From assembly GCA_949152475.1 (NCBI GenBank), contig OX424568.1:6237667-6301666 (forward strand): a stretch of 64,000 nt of DNA, given 5' to 3'. Source of the DNA: Terebella lapidaria (Eukaryota > Annelida > Polychaeta > Terebellida > Terebellidae). Shown here one piece after another: positions 45,501 to 56,929 of this stretch (positions are counted from its first letter, which is position 1; every line of letters begins with the position of its first letter). The notes below the pieces were generated by a model that did no database searches, had not been told where the DNA came from, and saw only the letters and a program-made list of their open reading frames with translations. The position numbers and the translations under genes were made by a program.

Positions 45501-48500
45501 TATTGTTTATCAATTTAGTTTTATAACTTATGAAAACTTATTATTTCAACATCTTTCAATTCCAAAGTCATACACAGGGTTGTTATTCATATATTGTATA
45601 TTAATGCGTACCTTAATTGGTGAATACTATTTATATTGGAAGTCATTGACCATACGTATATGTGTACTGGGCTATGTTCAATAAACCAAATTTCAAGTTG
45701 TACGTGTTTTAATTCAATAGCATTCGTGTCTTCAACGCTACAATAAACAAAATTGGCATATATGTTAAGAGTATAACATTGTGATTGACTCGCCAAACAA
45801 TGGCACAACAGAGTCTTCCACACTCCATATTCTATTTTTGAATATGTACAATGTACAATAACAATATTTAGCAAAAACAATAGTATTTCACTCCTTGTCC
45901 CTGCAAATGTAGATATTGGGACCCTCAAGTGGTATTTCTATCTAAATACAAAGTTTCTTTCACGTATTTGTATTACTTCCCACAAACAATTCCTAAACTA
46001 CCGCTTCCAATTATTTGGGGGCATTTTTCATGTTTTGACCAAGATGGTCATTCTTACACATGATAATTTCGGGATCAAGATGTTGTATGTCAGTTATCTC
46101 CATGATACACCGGATATGCTATTTGTCGTTGACGCGAAAAAAAATTAGGACACCAACAAATACCACCAGATATCACTTAAACGACAACATACATGTTCAA
46201 AAGTCATCACAGACGGTTTCAACAACCAGGTAACTACTTATTAACGCATATCATTCGGAAAAATAACGGATCTTACTGTTCCAGGCGATTCTAGGTGAGC
46301 GATAATATGCCAAGATTCTGAACAGTTGACAGGTCCTCTAAGCTGTTGTTAGTGATTTGCCCGACTGACACCGACTTGGCGGGAAAATCGCCTTTTATAG
46401 CGAGTGTGGGGGCGGTTTCCCGTTTGGTATAACAAGAAAGTATCTTTAAAAGGCAGTATGCTACCATATGGGACATATACAACCTAACGGGGGTGCTTCT
46501 CCACTGCCTATCTAGTAAATAAAGTTCGACACAAAAGTGTCAAAACCTTGACGACCTGGCCGCCAGTCATCATGGTCAGATACCATAATATTCAGACGTA
46601 TTCAGACAGAACGATTGCTTTTCGATCGTGTGATAGGCCGTTATATTCTATGTGATCGATTGCATTTGTTTACGCATCGTAGCAACAAATTCTATCTGGC
46701 CAATAACGACACGTTGTGCATTGCCTCCCATTGAATGAGCAATATGTGCGAGATCTGAATAAATTCCTTGTGCATCTTCTCGCCGGTTTCAGTACTGACA
46801 GATGTTCAAGTTGTCCAAAACGCAGGAGATATTCATAAAATCATCACATCTCTCACCAAAACACAAGCCATGTTACCAGTGTTACGTGACTTTAGTTACG
46901 AAGCTTTTTCAATGATGACGTTTTTATATCTTATATGTAATTTGCTTGACAACATTGACCTGCGAGATGGGTTTCGCCCACTCTTGGTGGCCAGTGTTGA
47001 GATGAGCAATAGAGGGTGAGAAATGATGGTCATATCAACTTCTATCTAGCGCCATTTTTTTGTCATACAAACTCAATGGCGTGTCATGCAGATCGTTAAT
47101 CATAGGAATAATCAGTTGTGGAGAAGCATTCGAAAACATTCTGTTTGTGAGTAAGGGCACCAAAATGAAAAATCTTTTCGGGCAGCGATGAAAAATACTT
47201 TGGAACCTGTTTTGGTTGTGGAAAAGGAGTTTGGAATTGACAGTCTTGATCCACGTGTTTGGGATTATGAAATATTATTGTGCTTAGATAGGTAGGTTCG
47301 GAAAAGTTGAGGTCATTGAATGTTGTAACATTGAGTTCAAACGATATTTAATGGATAGCCAGAGTATTTCCTTAAGCTTGTGTGACACGGGTGAAATGGC
47401 GGGCACACGTTAGGATACGACACAAGCCATTTTGAACTTTTAGAAGTCTGTCGATGTATTGATTGGGTACCCTGTATATATAGGAGTTAGTTGCAATAAT
47501 CAAGCTGCTGCTGGCAAGGCCCAAATCTCAAATTGACCCAATTATCCCAAACAAAGGTATGGGCAAAATCATCCAAGGTTTTGTGTTGAACTTGACTAAT
47601 GTTAGATGTCTGATGATTACTAGTAATTCACCTAAACCAATCGTGGTACAGACAACTCAGTTGCCTGGTGATTGCTAGATCTGATATTTCGGCATTGTTC
47701 CTTTTGTATATGACTAATACGAGGTGTCTGTCCTAATTTCGCCACATCCCTGAATTACCCAACCAACGGTTTTGCTGGGTGCTTGCCCTTGTCAACTGCT
47801 AAAAACTCAAATCACGGCTGAGTGCAGAAAAGTTTGACTTTTCATCAGCATCAAGGTCAACAAAATAAAACAGAATCTAGCAAGAATAAAAGACTGTTTA
47901 TGAATTTAGGGATTTGGCACACTTAGGGTGGATAGCCCATAACCAACTGATTAATTGTCAGCTGGGTCGAGTCTTTCACGTGTAATTCAACCAATTGATG
48001 ATCCATTCCTGATCTCTGATTACCCAAAATGTAACATTGAGAAGAACATGAAACACAAATCACAATTCCAGAAAGACAAAGTAGATCAATAGAGTCGGTG
48101 ACTCGGCGACCTATCAATGCGGAGTCCTCTCATAAAATTCATAAAATGCTTCCACCACTTTAGTATTACTTCTTGCATTTACTGTTGATGGCTATACATG
48201 TTGTTTGAAGCTTCTTAAAAATCACCATGTTTTTTTTAATTCCGGAACAAGTGTAAATATGTGCTAAAGTCCATCTTTCAGTGACTTGGTGCACTGTGGG
48301 CCTGATGGGGCTATCCAGTGCAAGTCTGGGTCATGTTTTCACAAGTATGTGGCACGACATAACTTATCTGCCCATGAACTAATATTTTGTTGATTTCATT
48401 GGTAGGTTGCAGTCGAAGAGCAGTGTATCAGACGTGGAGGTGAGAAACATTTAGACTAACTCGAATCGTTTACTGCAGTGCACTTTGCCCGGTCTTCATT

Positions 48501-51500
48501 CCTCATGCATGATAAGTAAAATACTGGTAGATGAAAAGTACACTTTATTGAGAATTGGACTATGTTTTAATACTAGTATATGTTCTGTGTTCTTTATTAC
48601 ACTATTTTTGACCATCATTACTATTGATAGCTTTCAATGAGTGTCCAATGAGCATTATAAAGTTTGACTGATGATGAGTTGTTCTGTTTAAATCAATGAC
48701 AGGGTGAGTTGCTCTTGGATTTGGAGCAGGAAGAATTCCGGCTTCTTGCTCAGAAACAATCCATTGAAGACAGGTACCTTGACTCGAACACCGATTGAAC
48801 CTCTTTTGTAAAAATTTTTGTGGCACTATAAGTACATTCGTATTGTACTCAAATTGTATTTTGTGATCATGGTTACCTTGGTTACAGGCGCAGGAAAGAG
48901 GAGGAGGAAGTCCACAAAAAACTTGTGTCTCTTGAACGTAAAAAGCAGAAGGAGTTGGAACGGCAGGTATTTTGAGTTTGACTTTGGTTTTAGGAATTCC
49001 TCCTTCGTTGTGTCACCCCTTTGTTATAGTTTAGGTATTTGATTGTTTTGTGTTCACTGTTGGCCATTTTGGTTGGGCTGTTTCACACAATAGGGAATGT
49101 TCGTTTTCAGGAAGCAGCCAAAAAGGCGCACGAAAATGAACTGCGACGGAGAAAGCTGGAAGAGATGAGGTTATTCATGTCAGACGAGAGTACGCCGGCC
49201 AAGTCCACCAGCCAAGCAGAGGGTTCGGAAGATTTCAGAAGTTGTCTGGAGAACTCGGATGACCCTCTCGCGGCTGGAGATGGACTCGCCACGGATCAAC
49301 TTATAGCCGAGAAGTTGGAGGCGCTGTCATTCGAACTGGAGCAGTCTGGACGCCTCAATCGCGGAGACGTCGCCAAAATCTGTGATAGGAGCCAACAAGG
49401 CATCGCTGCTTATGAGTCCTTTGTTGGTGAAACATTTGCCAGTCCAAGTCCTAGTCAGTACTCAAGGATGGATCGAGCAGTGTCGAGTTTTGACAGTGAT
49501 CTGTTTGAGGACGCAGTCGAGAATCCGTTGTCTGCGTGTGGAAGTTCTAATGATCGATCTAGCATGGGAAGTCAATCAAACGCCTCAGGACAGTCCCTAC
49601 AGAAGCCACAAAGCAGACAGCTTGAAGAAGTTTTGGCCGATGTGGCTGACGACGACGATCCCAAGAGAAAGTCTAGCTCTCTGCCGAAGGAGCTCAGTGT
49701 CTATCCGTGTGAAGCCACCCCTGAGATAGACCTCGTTAGGAGCACAAAATTACAGGAACCTGACCTGATTCAGAGTACCAAGTCCTTACCACGGCACCAG
49801 CAGCCTGTGACCTCCACCCCCAAGGTCGACAAGCCTCTCAGCGACTTTGGACTAGTGCTGCCCCCTGGGGGCAACTCTCTTGAACCTGTGGCTCCACCTA
49901 GGAGAAAACGATCTACCAACAGTGGAACATCGCCGGTAATGTCGGCCTACATTAGTTTGGGTTGATGGTTCTTTGTGATTATATTTATGACTGACCTGAT
50001 TCGTTTGAAATCAAATTTGGAAACTGTTGATGGATTCCTTCTGTATTTGAACAGTCCTTTGGAATTTGATTTTGTTTTCGTTCAATGGTCAATGTGGGAT
50101 ATATGTATGTTGGTGTCAGACTTTCATGTTCTTGCTCCTTCTATCAAATTGAATGTTGTGGGCAATGTGATATTCAAAGCTGCAGCCTCATCTGATTGTC
50201 AGCCTACTTCATTTAGAATTATGATGTGATGGTAATAGTTATAGTATGTTGCTTCATTTGTCACCATCTGCTCTGAACTTCATCATGATTCCTTCCAGAG
50301 AACCAGTCAAGACCTGGATCAGCTGTCTTCAGGATCATCTACTGATCCTGATCGTCTGAGTGTAAATTCCATTGGGAATTACCCATCTGGGAATTCCCAA
50401 CTAGGACACCGCCCTTCATTGGACCTAAGCGCCGCGACACAAGGCAACAGGCACGTGGTGGCCACGGAGGACTCAGCCGTCAAGGGCGTCAATGATAGTG
50501 AGGAGCCCCCCGCCACCATGGAGACCGTCCAAGAGGAGGACTCCATGAAGAACCTGGTGGCCGGTGATGCGAGCAGCGAGTGTGACCTCGACGTCGTCAT
50601 CCTGAGGGAGGACAGTGTCCCGGGTGCGACACCGGACGAACACGATGAGAACCTACACAACCTGGAGAGGGAGCTGGTGGAGCACGAGTCACGGCGACAG
50701 CGAGATCTCTACCTGATGAAGCATAAGAGTAAGACCCTTGGCGGGGTGGGTGGAGCATCGGGGAGCTCTGACGACATCAAACGGGCGAGGAGTAACGTCG
50801 GGCGTGTCATGTCTGACAAGGTCAGTGCGAGGACACCTTGTGCTGCAGATTATAAATCAAATTCTGAAATGCTTTAGTACTACCCTGTGACATGTACATA
50901 TCTCACAACTTGAATGTATCGGGTCACAGTAAACTTTGTGGAACTTTCTTTTTCGTTAAATATTTTGGAATGTGTATACATTGTCTAGTACCATGTGACA
51001 TATGTACCTTAACTCTTATGTATTATGAAAATACATAAATTTAGTAAATATAAACATGACAAAGTTTTATCTTGTTGATTTTGTTACATGTTCAAAGACA
51101 GCTATTCAACTTATTCAACTTGACAATTAGACAAGCTTTTATGATTTTCTGGCCACACAGGAGATTCTGGAAGGTGTACTGGTCACAAACCTGGACACAG
51201 GGGAGCGTATCCCACTCAGTGAAGCTGAGGAGAAGGTTGCGCCGAGTCTAAACCCCCTCTCCCTCCACATCATGCGCATCACTAAGGAGTATTCCAGGTA
51301 AGGTGCCTGGAGAAAATCTTCTGGGCTTTGCATGAAGATTCAGCTGTCTATAAATAAATGAAAAAATATATAAAACATATATTTATATCCATGATAACAT
51401 GTCTATTAGTCATTTTTGCAATCATCTTATGCCATATATGACTTGTGCGCACTGTGCACACAAGTTGTGCATTCAATGCAAATGATGGGATTGAAAATAT

Positions 51501-54500
51501 ACCCGGTAGCATCACCGGAAACTTTTTCTCTATTAAAAAATTAATGCTATGATTAATGCTATCACTGATCTAGAAGAGTAGCAATGAGGAAGAAAACAAA
51601 CGATCTGTTTTATCATTTTCAGTGTGTTATTGACCGCACACCTATTCATCACATTGTTAGCATGTATAGTACAGTCAAATTCCCTTATTAAGACCACCGT
51701 CCGGACTGCCATGAGATGATGGCCACGAGGGTGCTCATCGCAAAAAGGCAATGATCGCACCAAAGGGGGGGGGGGGGGGGACTGTTTATTCAACAAAGGG
51801 AAATAGTTGGGGACCGTTTGTAATGTTTTATTAGGGGTCCGGTCGCCTTGGGAGAATAGTCGTCCAGGGGAATTCCACTGTATTTGAAAAGATGACTAAG
51901 GGTTTTTGGTTTTCTGCACCTTGTCAGTGAGCAGAAGGCGAAGGATATGCTAGAGAAGGAGGGAATGGACCAGGGCAAGACCGTCAAGACCGTCAAAGTA
52001 CCTAAAAAACGAGGGTAAGTCAGCTGATTTATCCAGGTAGGTGGACTGAAATAAGACAGTGGAATTGTTGTGAATTGACTTGAATACTATGTTAGATCGA
52101 GCCATTTCTTTGCAGTTGCATGCATCTGCAATATGTAGTGATCAGATCCTGAATAACCTGTTGTAAAAATAGTAATCAGGCCTTTCGTGACATGTATGAT
52201 GTTGGTTACTATGTATGTTCATATTGAACTTTTGTTTTGAAGGAAGAAGATTAAGAAATTCCTGAGCAAATCAGTGCGGAAAATCAAATCTGAGCTGAAG
52301 TCAATGAAAGAAGATCGTAAGTAAACGAGACTTTTCTGTATCTGACTTCGCGCTCAGCCTGAATGTGATTCTGCTAGAAAGCTTGAGGATATTGTGATAA
52401 TGAAAAAACTCACCTTATCATGTTTCTATGGTTACCAGGCAACAGTAGTTCAGATGAAGACGAGTTGATTGACGGACGCCGAATGATCAAGGTCAGTTCT
52501 GTAGAGAGTACATTCGACCGTTGAAGAAATCCTTGCAGCAATTGAATCCTTTATCGTTTACCAACCTGGCGCAATGCTTTGAAATAATGATAGACAATAA
52601 TGGCATTTGTGTGTGATTTCCAACAGATCAAAGCGTCACATTCACACAAGGGCCCGTATGACTTTGATCTGCTGGTTCCTGTTCAGAATCTCGCGGAAGA
52701 CTCCGGTGTAAGTTGCTCAATTCCACGCATATATATTTCCATACTCATACACCTATTTATTTGTCCTCTTCTAATAATAACTGACACTTTTTGTTTGTGT
52801 TTGACAAAATGTTCATTAGTTCATTATCTCTCCTGCAGGGGGCAGTCTGGACTATGAAGTTCTCCCACTGCGGAAAACTCCTAGTGAGTTCTTCATAAAT
52901 GTCTATTCATAATGTGTATTCAGTGTGGATGACAATACCACTATTGATAATAATTTTCATCCTGTGAGTTAAAACATGTTTAATTATCTCTTGATGGGAA
53001 AAAGCATTTATTTGGGTTGCCATGGCTACAGGCGACGGGGGGACAGGATAATCTGCTGCGGATCTGGGTGCTGAAGTCGGCGTACACCTACTTTGACGGG
53101 ATGCGACAGAAGTACAGCGAGGCCGCGAGAGTATCGCCCACTCCCTCACAGGACAGCGTACAGTCCTCCGAGCATGGGGACATTGTAAGCAAATATGTGT
53201 GTGATGCTGGACACATCCATGTTTTGTTTGTAGTTTTGTTTTTTTGTCAGTGATTATTCGCTGTTCTTAAATGTGAATTCAATTAGCAACAGTGCTATAC
53301 AATGTGTCGTATTTATTCGGAGCTGTTTAGTATGAGTTACTGTCTGCCCTGTGAACTGTTTTTGCCCAATTTCTGTCATTCAGTTGACTAACTTTCATCT
53401 ATATTTGAAAAATATTTTACACTTTTCAGACTGATTCAGTTGAATATTTAGATGAGGTAACTTTGCACTCTGCTTGTAGTGTTGATGAAGTTTGCAAAAA
53501 CTAAATATGCTGGCTTTTGATGACAGATTTGCTATTTTTTCATCCTGTTGTTTTGACTTGGCTGAATTTTGAATGATTTCCTTGAAACTGTGTCTGATTT
53601 TCCTTCGTTACTACTGTAGATAATTCTCCTGAATCACTGCCTCCCAGTATGTGTTTCTGAACTAGACTCCATTTGATCGATCAGATACCAACAAGGCTTC
53701 ACTTTCTCTGGATATTTGAATGCAAGTTGAGATTTTCCTGAATCGCCTTTAGTGTGACTGCCTCGATCAAAGTTTGCTTTATGCAGCATTATACACAGGC
53801 AGAAAACTGTGATGATTAAGTTCAGACATGACTGTGAGAATTCTTGATGGCTCAGCAATGATAGCATACAGTGCATGTGTAAATATCGACACCATTGGGC
53901 TGTTGAATACAGTTACATGTACTTCTGTTATGTTTGCATGAAAATTGTTTCATCCGAATAGTTTCACCATAGTAATGAACATTTCTTCAAATTTAATTAT
54001 GAGGGAACACACAACTACCAACATCAAATCGCAAATTATCTTCAAGAAGCAAGTCACACACACATTCATGTCGTTCTAAAACACAAATATTTATGTCTAT
54101 CCTCGCTGGTTTTTCCTTGTGACATATAGGAGGAGGAAGATGGCCATGCGCCGTTCGTACGTAAGCCGTTCTGTGTGTACCGTGGTCACACGGCCGATCT
54201 TCTCGACGTCTCCTGGTCAAAGGTCAGTCACTGTAACCATGGCAACAGCACCTCAGGAGATCTTACATACTTAGTCAGGATAAACTCCCTTCGTGTTCAC
54301 AATAAAAATTGTCTTTTTTGTTGTCGAAAAAGACTTTTGTAAATGATGCAACTGAGATTCAATCTTCTGAAAACAAATTGAGAATGATGTTTCACTTGGC
54401 ATCTTATGACTTTTCAGAATTACTTTATCCTCTCATCATCGATGGACAAGACCGTCCGTCTGTGGCACGTCTCACGCAAGGAGTGTCTGTGTTGTTTCCA

Positions 54501-56500
54501 GCATATAGACTTTGTCACTGCGATAGCCTTCCATCCAAAGGTGAGTTCTCAATCAGTCTGCCAGCAATCAGTTCATCGAGTGCTGAATCATTGCATAGAT
54601 CATTTTCTCATCTACCAGTACTAGAATCACACTGCCCAATCACACTGCTGTCTCTCTGCCACGCCCCCTTGCCTTTTCATCCAATCACACTGCTGTCTGT
54701 GTGCCACGCCCCCAGGATGACCGGTACTTCCTGAGCGGGTCGCTGGATGGGAAGTTGCGGCTCTGGAGCATCCCGGAGAAGCGTGTGGCTTTGTGGAACG
54801 AGGTGTCCGGACAGAGCAAGCTCATAACCGCTGCCAACTTCTGCTCCGACGGCAAGATCGCCGTGGGGACGTACGACGGCCGCTGTGTCCTGTACACTCA
54901 GGATGTAAGATCTTCGGATTTATTCAAGTGGCATAAATGGATTGAAGCTGTAAATTTGCCAAGAAAATCTTCATTCATGCTGCTTGTAAAGCCTTACATT
55001 ACAGTTTATCACCGTAAAACTAACTGTGTGAATCAGGCTGCTTTCTTTCTACCATTCAACAAATAGCTGATGATTACCTCTTTATAATTTATCAATTTTT
55101 GCAGTTGTTGCCTTTCTGACAATGATTATGTCACAGTGCAAATTACTGCACATTTTTTTTTGCAAATTTCTGATTTTCTCCATTTTGTATTTCCCTCCGT
55201 CAGCACCTGGACTACCACACTCAGATCCATGTGCGATCCACGAGGGGCAAGAACGCCAAGGGAGGGAAAATCACGGGGGTCGAACCCTACCCCGGGGAGA
55301 ACAAGGTGGGCACGAAAAATTACTGACTACTATCGTTGATTCATACTCATTAAAGAAATTTAAAAATTATGTGGAAATAGTCAAAATTTTAATCTGTATA
55401 GAAACTGTGATCTACAGTTTTCGGCACTAGGACTTTTGTCAATGAATAAACAGTGATAAGAATGCAGAAATAGTTGTTTGTTCAGGAAATATACCATAAT
55501 TTAACAGGGTCAATTTGTCTTTCCCAGAAAAACATCTCTCTGAAATTTGTAATGGGAGTTTTTAGAATGCCACAGAATATTTATAACAACTTGTTGGTGC
55601 CTGAATGAATGTCAACTTTGAGATGTGTAACTTTTCAGATTTTGGTGACTTCAAATGACTCACGAATTCGTCTCTATGACTTACGAGACAAAACGCTAAC
55701 TTGCAAATATCGCGGGTCAGCCAACAACAGCAGTCGCATCAAAGCCAGCTTCAAGTGAGTGTGCACTGTCATACGATGTGTTTGAGGTTATAGCGTTATA
55801 GTGATCATGATTGAAAGATAAGCTTAAAACTCGGTAAAAAGTATGTACTGGTACCTTTGCGCCGCAAAATTATGGTTCTATCTGTGTAAGCTGAGAGCAG
55901 AGTTTCTCTAGATAGATTGAGCTGCATGTTGGACCTGTATAATACTCTTTATCTGGAGGCAGTCATAGGTGAAAACCAGTACATGTAACTATCTCCGCTA
56001 TGTTTTACGATCCACAGCAAAGACGGTCACTACATCATCTGTGGTTCTGAGGATGGTTGTGTCTACATCTGGCGCACGCAACACGACTTTTACAAGTTCT
56101 ACTCCGTCCGTCGAGATAGAAGCGACTTCTGGGAGGCGGTCAAAGGTTGGTGAAAGGAGAAAGCTATTTATCAGTCTCTCTGCATTGATATGCAATAGCC
56201 CAGGCAGTTCAATGTCTATCATTCAATTCACATCACGCCCAAAAAAAGCTGTCGTCAACTGCTGACATGTCACAGAGCTGGATGTTTATACTTGTTCCTC
56301 TTCCTGCAGCTCATGTTGCCGTGGTGACCGCAGCCATATTCGCCCCGGAGCCGAGTCTAATCATTCGGCCGCAGTTCCAGTTCATGGACTCAGACGAGAA
56401 GGAAATGACGGCCGGCGTGCGGGGAGAAGTTATTATCTCAGCCGACTTCAACGGCGCAATCAAAGTCTTCATTAACAAATTCAAGCCTGGGTCTGGCTGA
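39522..56500 (+). CDS. WDR44: WDR44 orthologue (Rab11-binding WD40 protein)
   Basis: A peripheral membrane protein that binds Rab11 on recycling endosomes and, through an FFAT motif, VAP proteins on the ER (established for vertebrate WDR44/rabphilin-11). Proposed exons: 39522-39589, 48406-48439, 48703-48773, 48888-48966, 49111-49935, 50299-50820, 51161-51297, 51928-52014, 52243-52316, 52439-52491, 52627-52707, 52839-52883, 53032-53184, 53430-53456, 54130-54222, 54418-54540, 54716-54904, 55204-55305, 55639-55754, 56018-56145, 56310-56500. All junctions keep frame, giving 1065 residues against about 913 in human; the excess is in the disordered middle. Order: FFAT, coiled coil, Ser/Pro-rich disorder, Rab11-binding segment, basic region, WD40 propeller. 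Intron 1 is 8.8 kb because it hosts a 6.7-kb mobile element. Confidence 0.95.
39809..39954 (+). repeat. Left terminal inverted repeat with inward promoter
   Basis: It contains TATAAAAG at 39916-39923 and, just downstream, TTTCCCGC at 39929-39936, which fits the E2F consensus TTTSSCGC. Transcription would run into the element towards the PHD gene. Confidence 0.85.
40893..42945 (+). CDS. Basic, Gln-rich protein with C-terminal PHD finger (3 exons proposed)
   Basis: Exons 40893-41015, 42324-42671 and 42763-42945 join in phase 0 to 217 residues. Exon 1 ([23 protein letters not shown]) is strongly basic and looks like a nuclear-localisation segment. Exon 2 opens [17 protein letters not shown] and becomes a Gln/Pro repeat. 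Exon 3 is a zinc finger: CPLC, then C-x4-C-HYW-CH-x2-C, then WYC-x2-H. That is the PHD pattern C4HC3 with the last cysteine replaced by histidine. PHD fingers read histone tails, so a chromatin role is inferred. The last two exons are well supported. Linking exon 1 is less certain: exon 1 and the PHD exon could belong to separate genes. Confidence 0.65.
41239..41439 (-). CDS. Possible next exon of the minus-strand cargo gene
   Basis: 67 codons of predicted coiled coil ([19 protein letters not shown] ... [16 protein letters not shown]), bounded by AG/GAGCGC and CG/GTTAGT, in phase 0 with the 41693-41962 exon. No terminal exon was identified. Confidence 0.4.
41693..41962 (-). CDS. Possible exon of the minus-strand cargo gene
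   Basis: GTTAACAG acceptor, 90 open codons ([18 protein letters not shown] ... [15 protein letters not shown] ... [17 protein letters not shown]), AAG/GTGAAA donor. It lies within the intron of the plus-strand PHD gene. No family recognised. Confidence 0.45.
42470..42612 (+). repeat. Gln-coding CAG/CAGCCG repeat
   Basis: Imperfect CAGCAGGAACAGCCGCAG units encode the Gln/Pro tract of the PHD gene. The reverse strand gives an artefactual Ala/Val or Leu frame. Confidence 0.85.
43357..44004 (-). CDS. Cys-rich zinc-finger protein, unassigned family
   Basis: The ATG at 44004 sits three bases after a TCTTCCTTTTCAG acceptor. Residues 5-7 (CCC), then CSACCASL about 55 residues on, suggest a zinc-binding module (THERR, HQIWHLT between). 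A helical segment follows ([30 protein letters not shown]), then [14 protein letters not shown]. The single frame is 215 residues. A GTGCAG donor after ENWL (43507) would instead splice on, in phase 0, to 41962-41693 and 41439-41239. I do not recognise the family. The layout recalls accessory or N-terminal parts of large transposon proteins, but that is a guess. Confidence 0.5.
   Translation of the reverse strand: MSTKACCCVTHERRSANKPHQIWHLTASKKVSGRLRQFMIEEKQILPHGSYICSACCASLRQDFQSIASGSSCPQREVIDREELLVDDGVASSGEQPQGKSFSVDELVNSVVDAISKGLLTITQLELLAEALGKSQQKEFCNEACQYRSTSYSMEYLTSFNIENWLVQCNYNCCCTLEWQCLHNTLPVNDFALGAIHILNGPSVLRISTAHLIWQ
44872..45309 (-). CDS. Stand-alone HIRAN-domain protein
   Basis: It encodes 145 residues from an ATG at 45309 that directly follows a splice acceptor (TTTATTTCCAG), so a 5' untranslated exon near the right TIR is likely. 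Core: [55 protein letters not shown]. The N-x-x-D-x-N-A-x-x-V and V-G-x-(V/I)-P motifs are those of HIRAN domains, which bind single-stranded 3' DNA ends in HLTF. Here the domain is the whole protein, with no helicase. A role in handling element or stalled-fork DNA ends is inference. Confidence 0.75.
   Translation of the reverse strand: MNPISITWEIKGYHIFRVHPTPHDSLRVFPEYFNRHDVNAMKVMRVTDDVQVGRVPANLSTAMRHLWVRGLLVGDINTTVTGPPSHPHDIPVHQRYRRGARHDRVGGGAVIPCRYELVVRLSDLREVMGAFERYLLPVDLERFRL
45310..46360. other. Right interior of the element without assigned gene
   Basis: It holds a TG/GTGT microsatellite near 45370-45420, a G-tract near 45424-45443 and an AT-rich stretch. A 113-codon minus frame (45587-45928) is AT-biased and resembles nothing I know. 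The 5' untranslated exon of the HIRAN gene probably lies here. Confidence 0.45.
46361..46506 (-). repeat. Right terminal inverted repeat with inward promoter
   Basis: Mirror copy of the left end: TATAAAAG on the minus strand at 46392-46399 and TTTCCCGC at 46379-46386. Transcription would run leftwards towards the HIRAN gene. Confidence 0.85.
46512..48405 (+). other. Rest of WDR44 intron 1
   Basis: No exon with family similarity. An 83-codon open frame at 46768-47019 ([31 protein letters not shown]) has protein-like composition but no recognised domain. It might be an unlisted WDR44 exon or decayed repeat. Confidence 0.4.
48406..48966 (+). CDS. WDR44: WDR44 exons 2-4: coiled-coil region
   Basis: Exons 48406-48439 ([11 protein letters not shown]), 48703-48773 ([21 protein letters not shown]) and 48888-48966 ([19 protein letters not shown]) form a charged helix. 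Assigned from splice sites and phase, not from close family similarity. Confidence 0.75.
49111..50820 (+). CDS. WDR44: WDR44 exons 5-6: long disordered middle
   Basis: Exon 49111-49935 (275 codons) continues the coil ([11 protein letters not shown]), then turns Ser/Asp-rich with APPRRKRS near its end, a possible SH3 ligand. Exon 50299-50820 (174 codons) is acidic and ends with a basic helix ([15 protein letters not shown]). Both are open throughout with clean splice sites. Confidence 0.85.
51161..52491 (+). CDS. WDR44: WDR44 exons 7-10: Rab11-binding segment and basic region
   Basis: Exon 51161-51297 ([34 protein letters not shown]) closely matches the conserved part of the vertebrate Rab11-binding region. 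Exons 51928-52014, 52243-52316 ([17 protein letters not shown]) and 52439-52491 ([14 protein letters not shown]) match the basic helix and Ser-Asp-rich stretch before the propeller. Confidence 0.9.
51672..51880. mobile_element. MITE with CAGT(C/G)(A/G)AATTCCC ends, TA target duplication
   Basis: TA-CAGTCAAATTCCC at the left and GGGGAATTCCACTG-TA at the right, 209 bp, with a poly-G tract inside. It lies in the WDR44 intron between exons 7 and 8. Confidence 0.6.
52627..56500 (+). CDS. WDR44: WDR44 exons 11-21: WD40 propeller
   Basis: Repeats visible in order: [174 protein letters not shown]. Exon 53430-53456 is a 27-nt microexon (TDSVEYLDE) of phase 0 and may be optional. The stop is at 56498-56500. 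Confidence 0.96.
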
Positions 56501-56929
56501 TATAGATCATAGCGTGTGTGTCTGAGTGTGTTTTGTAAGCGAGGAATGTTTTTGTTCTGTTAGTGCTGTTGAGTGTTGAGTGAGTGTGGATGGGTATCTG
56601 GATGATGGTGTTTAGTTTTAATTATAAGTGATCGGTCTTGACAGATATGCAAGTCCGTGTGAATTGTATTCCATTTGTGTGTTTATCGTTTGCAGTATAC
56701 AAATTATATATATATATACATACATAGATGTATGGGAGAGTGAGAAATTGTTGTTCCAAAATGATTGTGATATTTTATATTTGAAAAATGTCATATATTG
56801 TTCCAAGGTTGTTGTGATATCGGTGTGAAAATGAGATGTGTAAATGTAAGAGAGTCGCTTGTGTATCATTTGATGTTTGTGTGTAGTCATGTTTAAATTG
56901 ATATAGTGTGGTCAGCATTTTGGTATCAA

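Larger units (their letters stand above)
39809..46506. mobile_element. 6.7-kb TIR element carrying PHD, HIRAN and zinc-finger genes
   Basis: CAGTGGAGAAGC at 39809 and GCTTCTCCACTG ending at 46506 start inverted repeats of about 146 bp that differ at one base as read. CCTAT flanks both ends (39804-39808 and 46507-46511), a 5-bp target duplication. If the first C belongs to the host side, the repeat is CCTATC, 6 bp. Cargo: a + strand basic/Gln/PHD gene, a - strand HIRAN gene and a - strand Cys-rich gene. No transposase, integrase, polymerase or capsid gene was recognised. It is either a non-autonomous DNA transposon with captured genes or a transposon-like virus relative. The near-identical ends imply recent movement. 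It lies in WDR44 intron 1. Confidence 0.88.

Noticed and set aside
39809-46506. Element as hAT (CAGTG start) or Polinton/Maverick (large, inverted repeats)
   Set aside because: hAT makes 8-bp target duplications and only 5-6 bp match here. Polintons encode a protein-primed polymerase, integrase and capsid proteins, none of which is visible, and have longer repeats.
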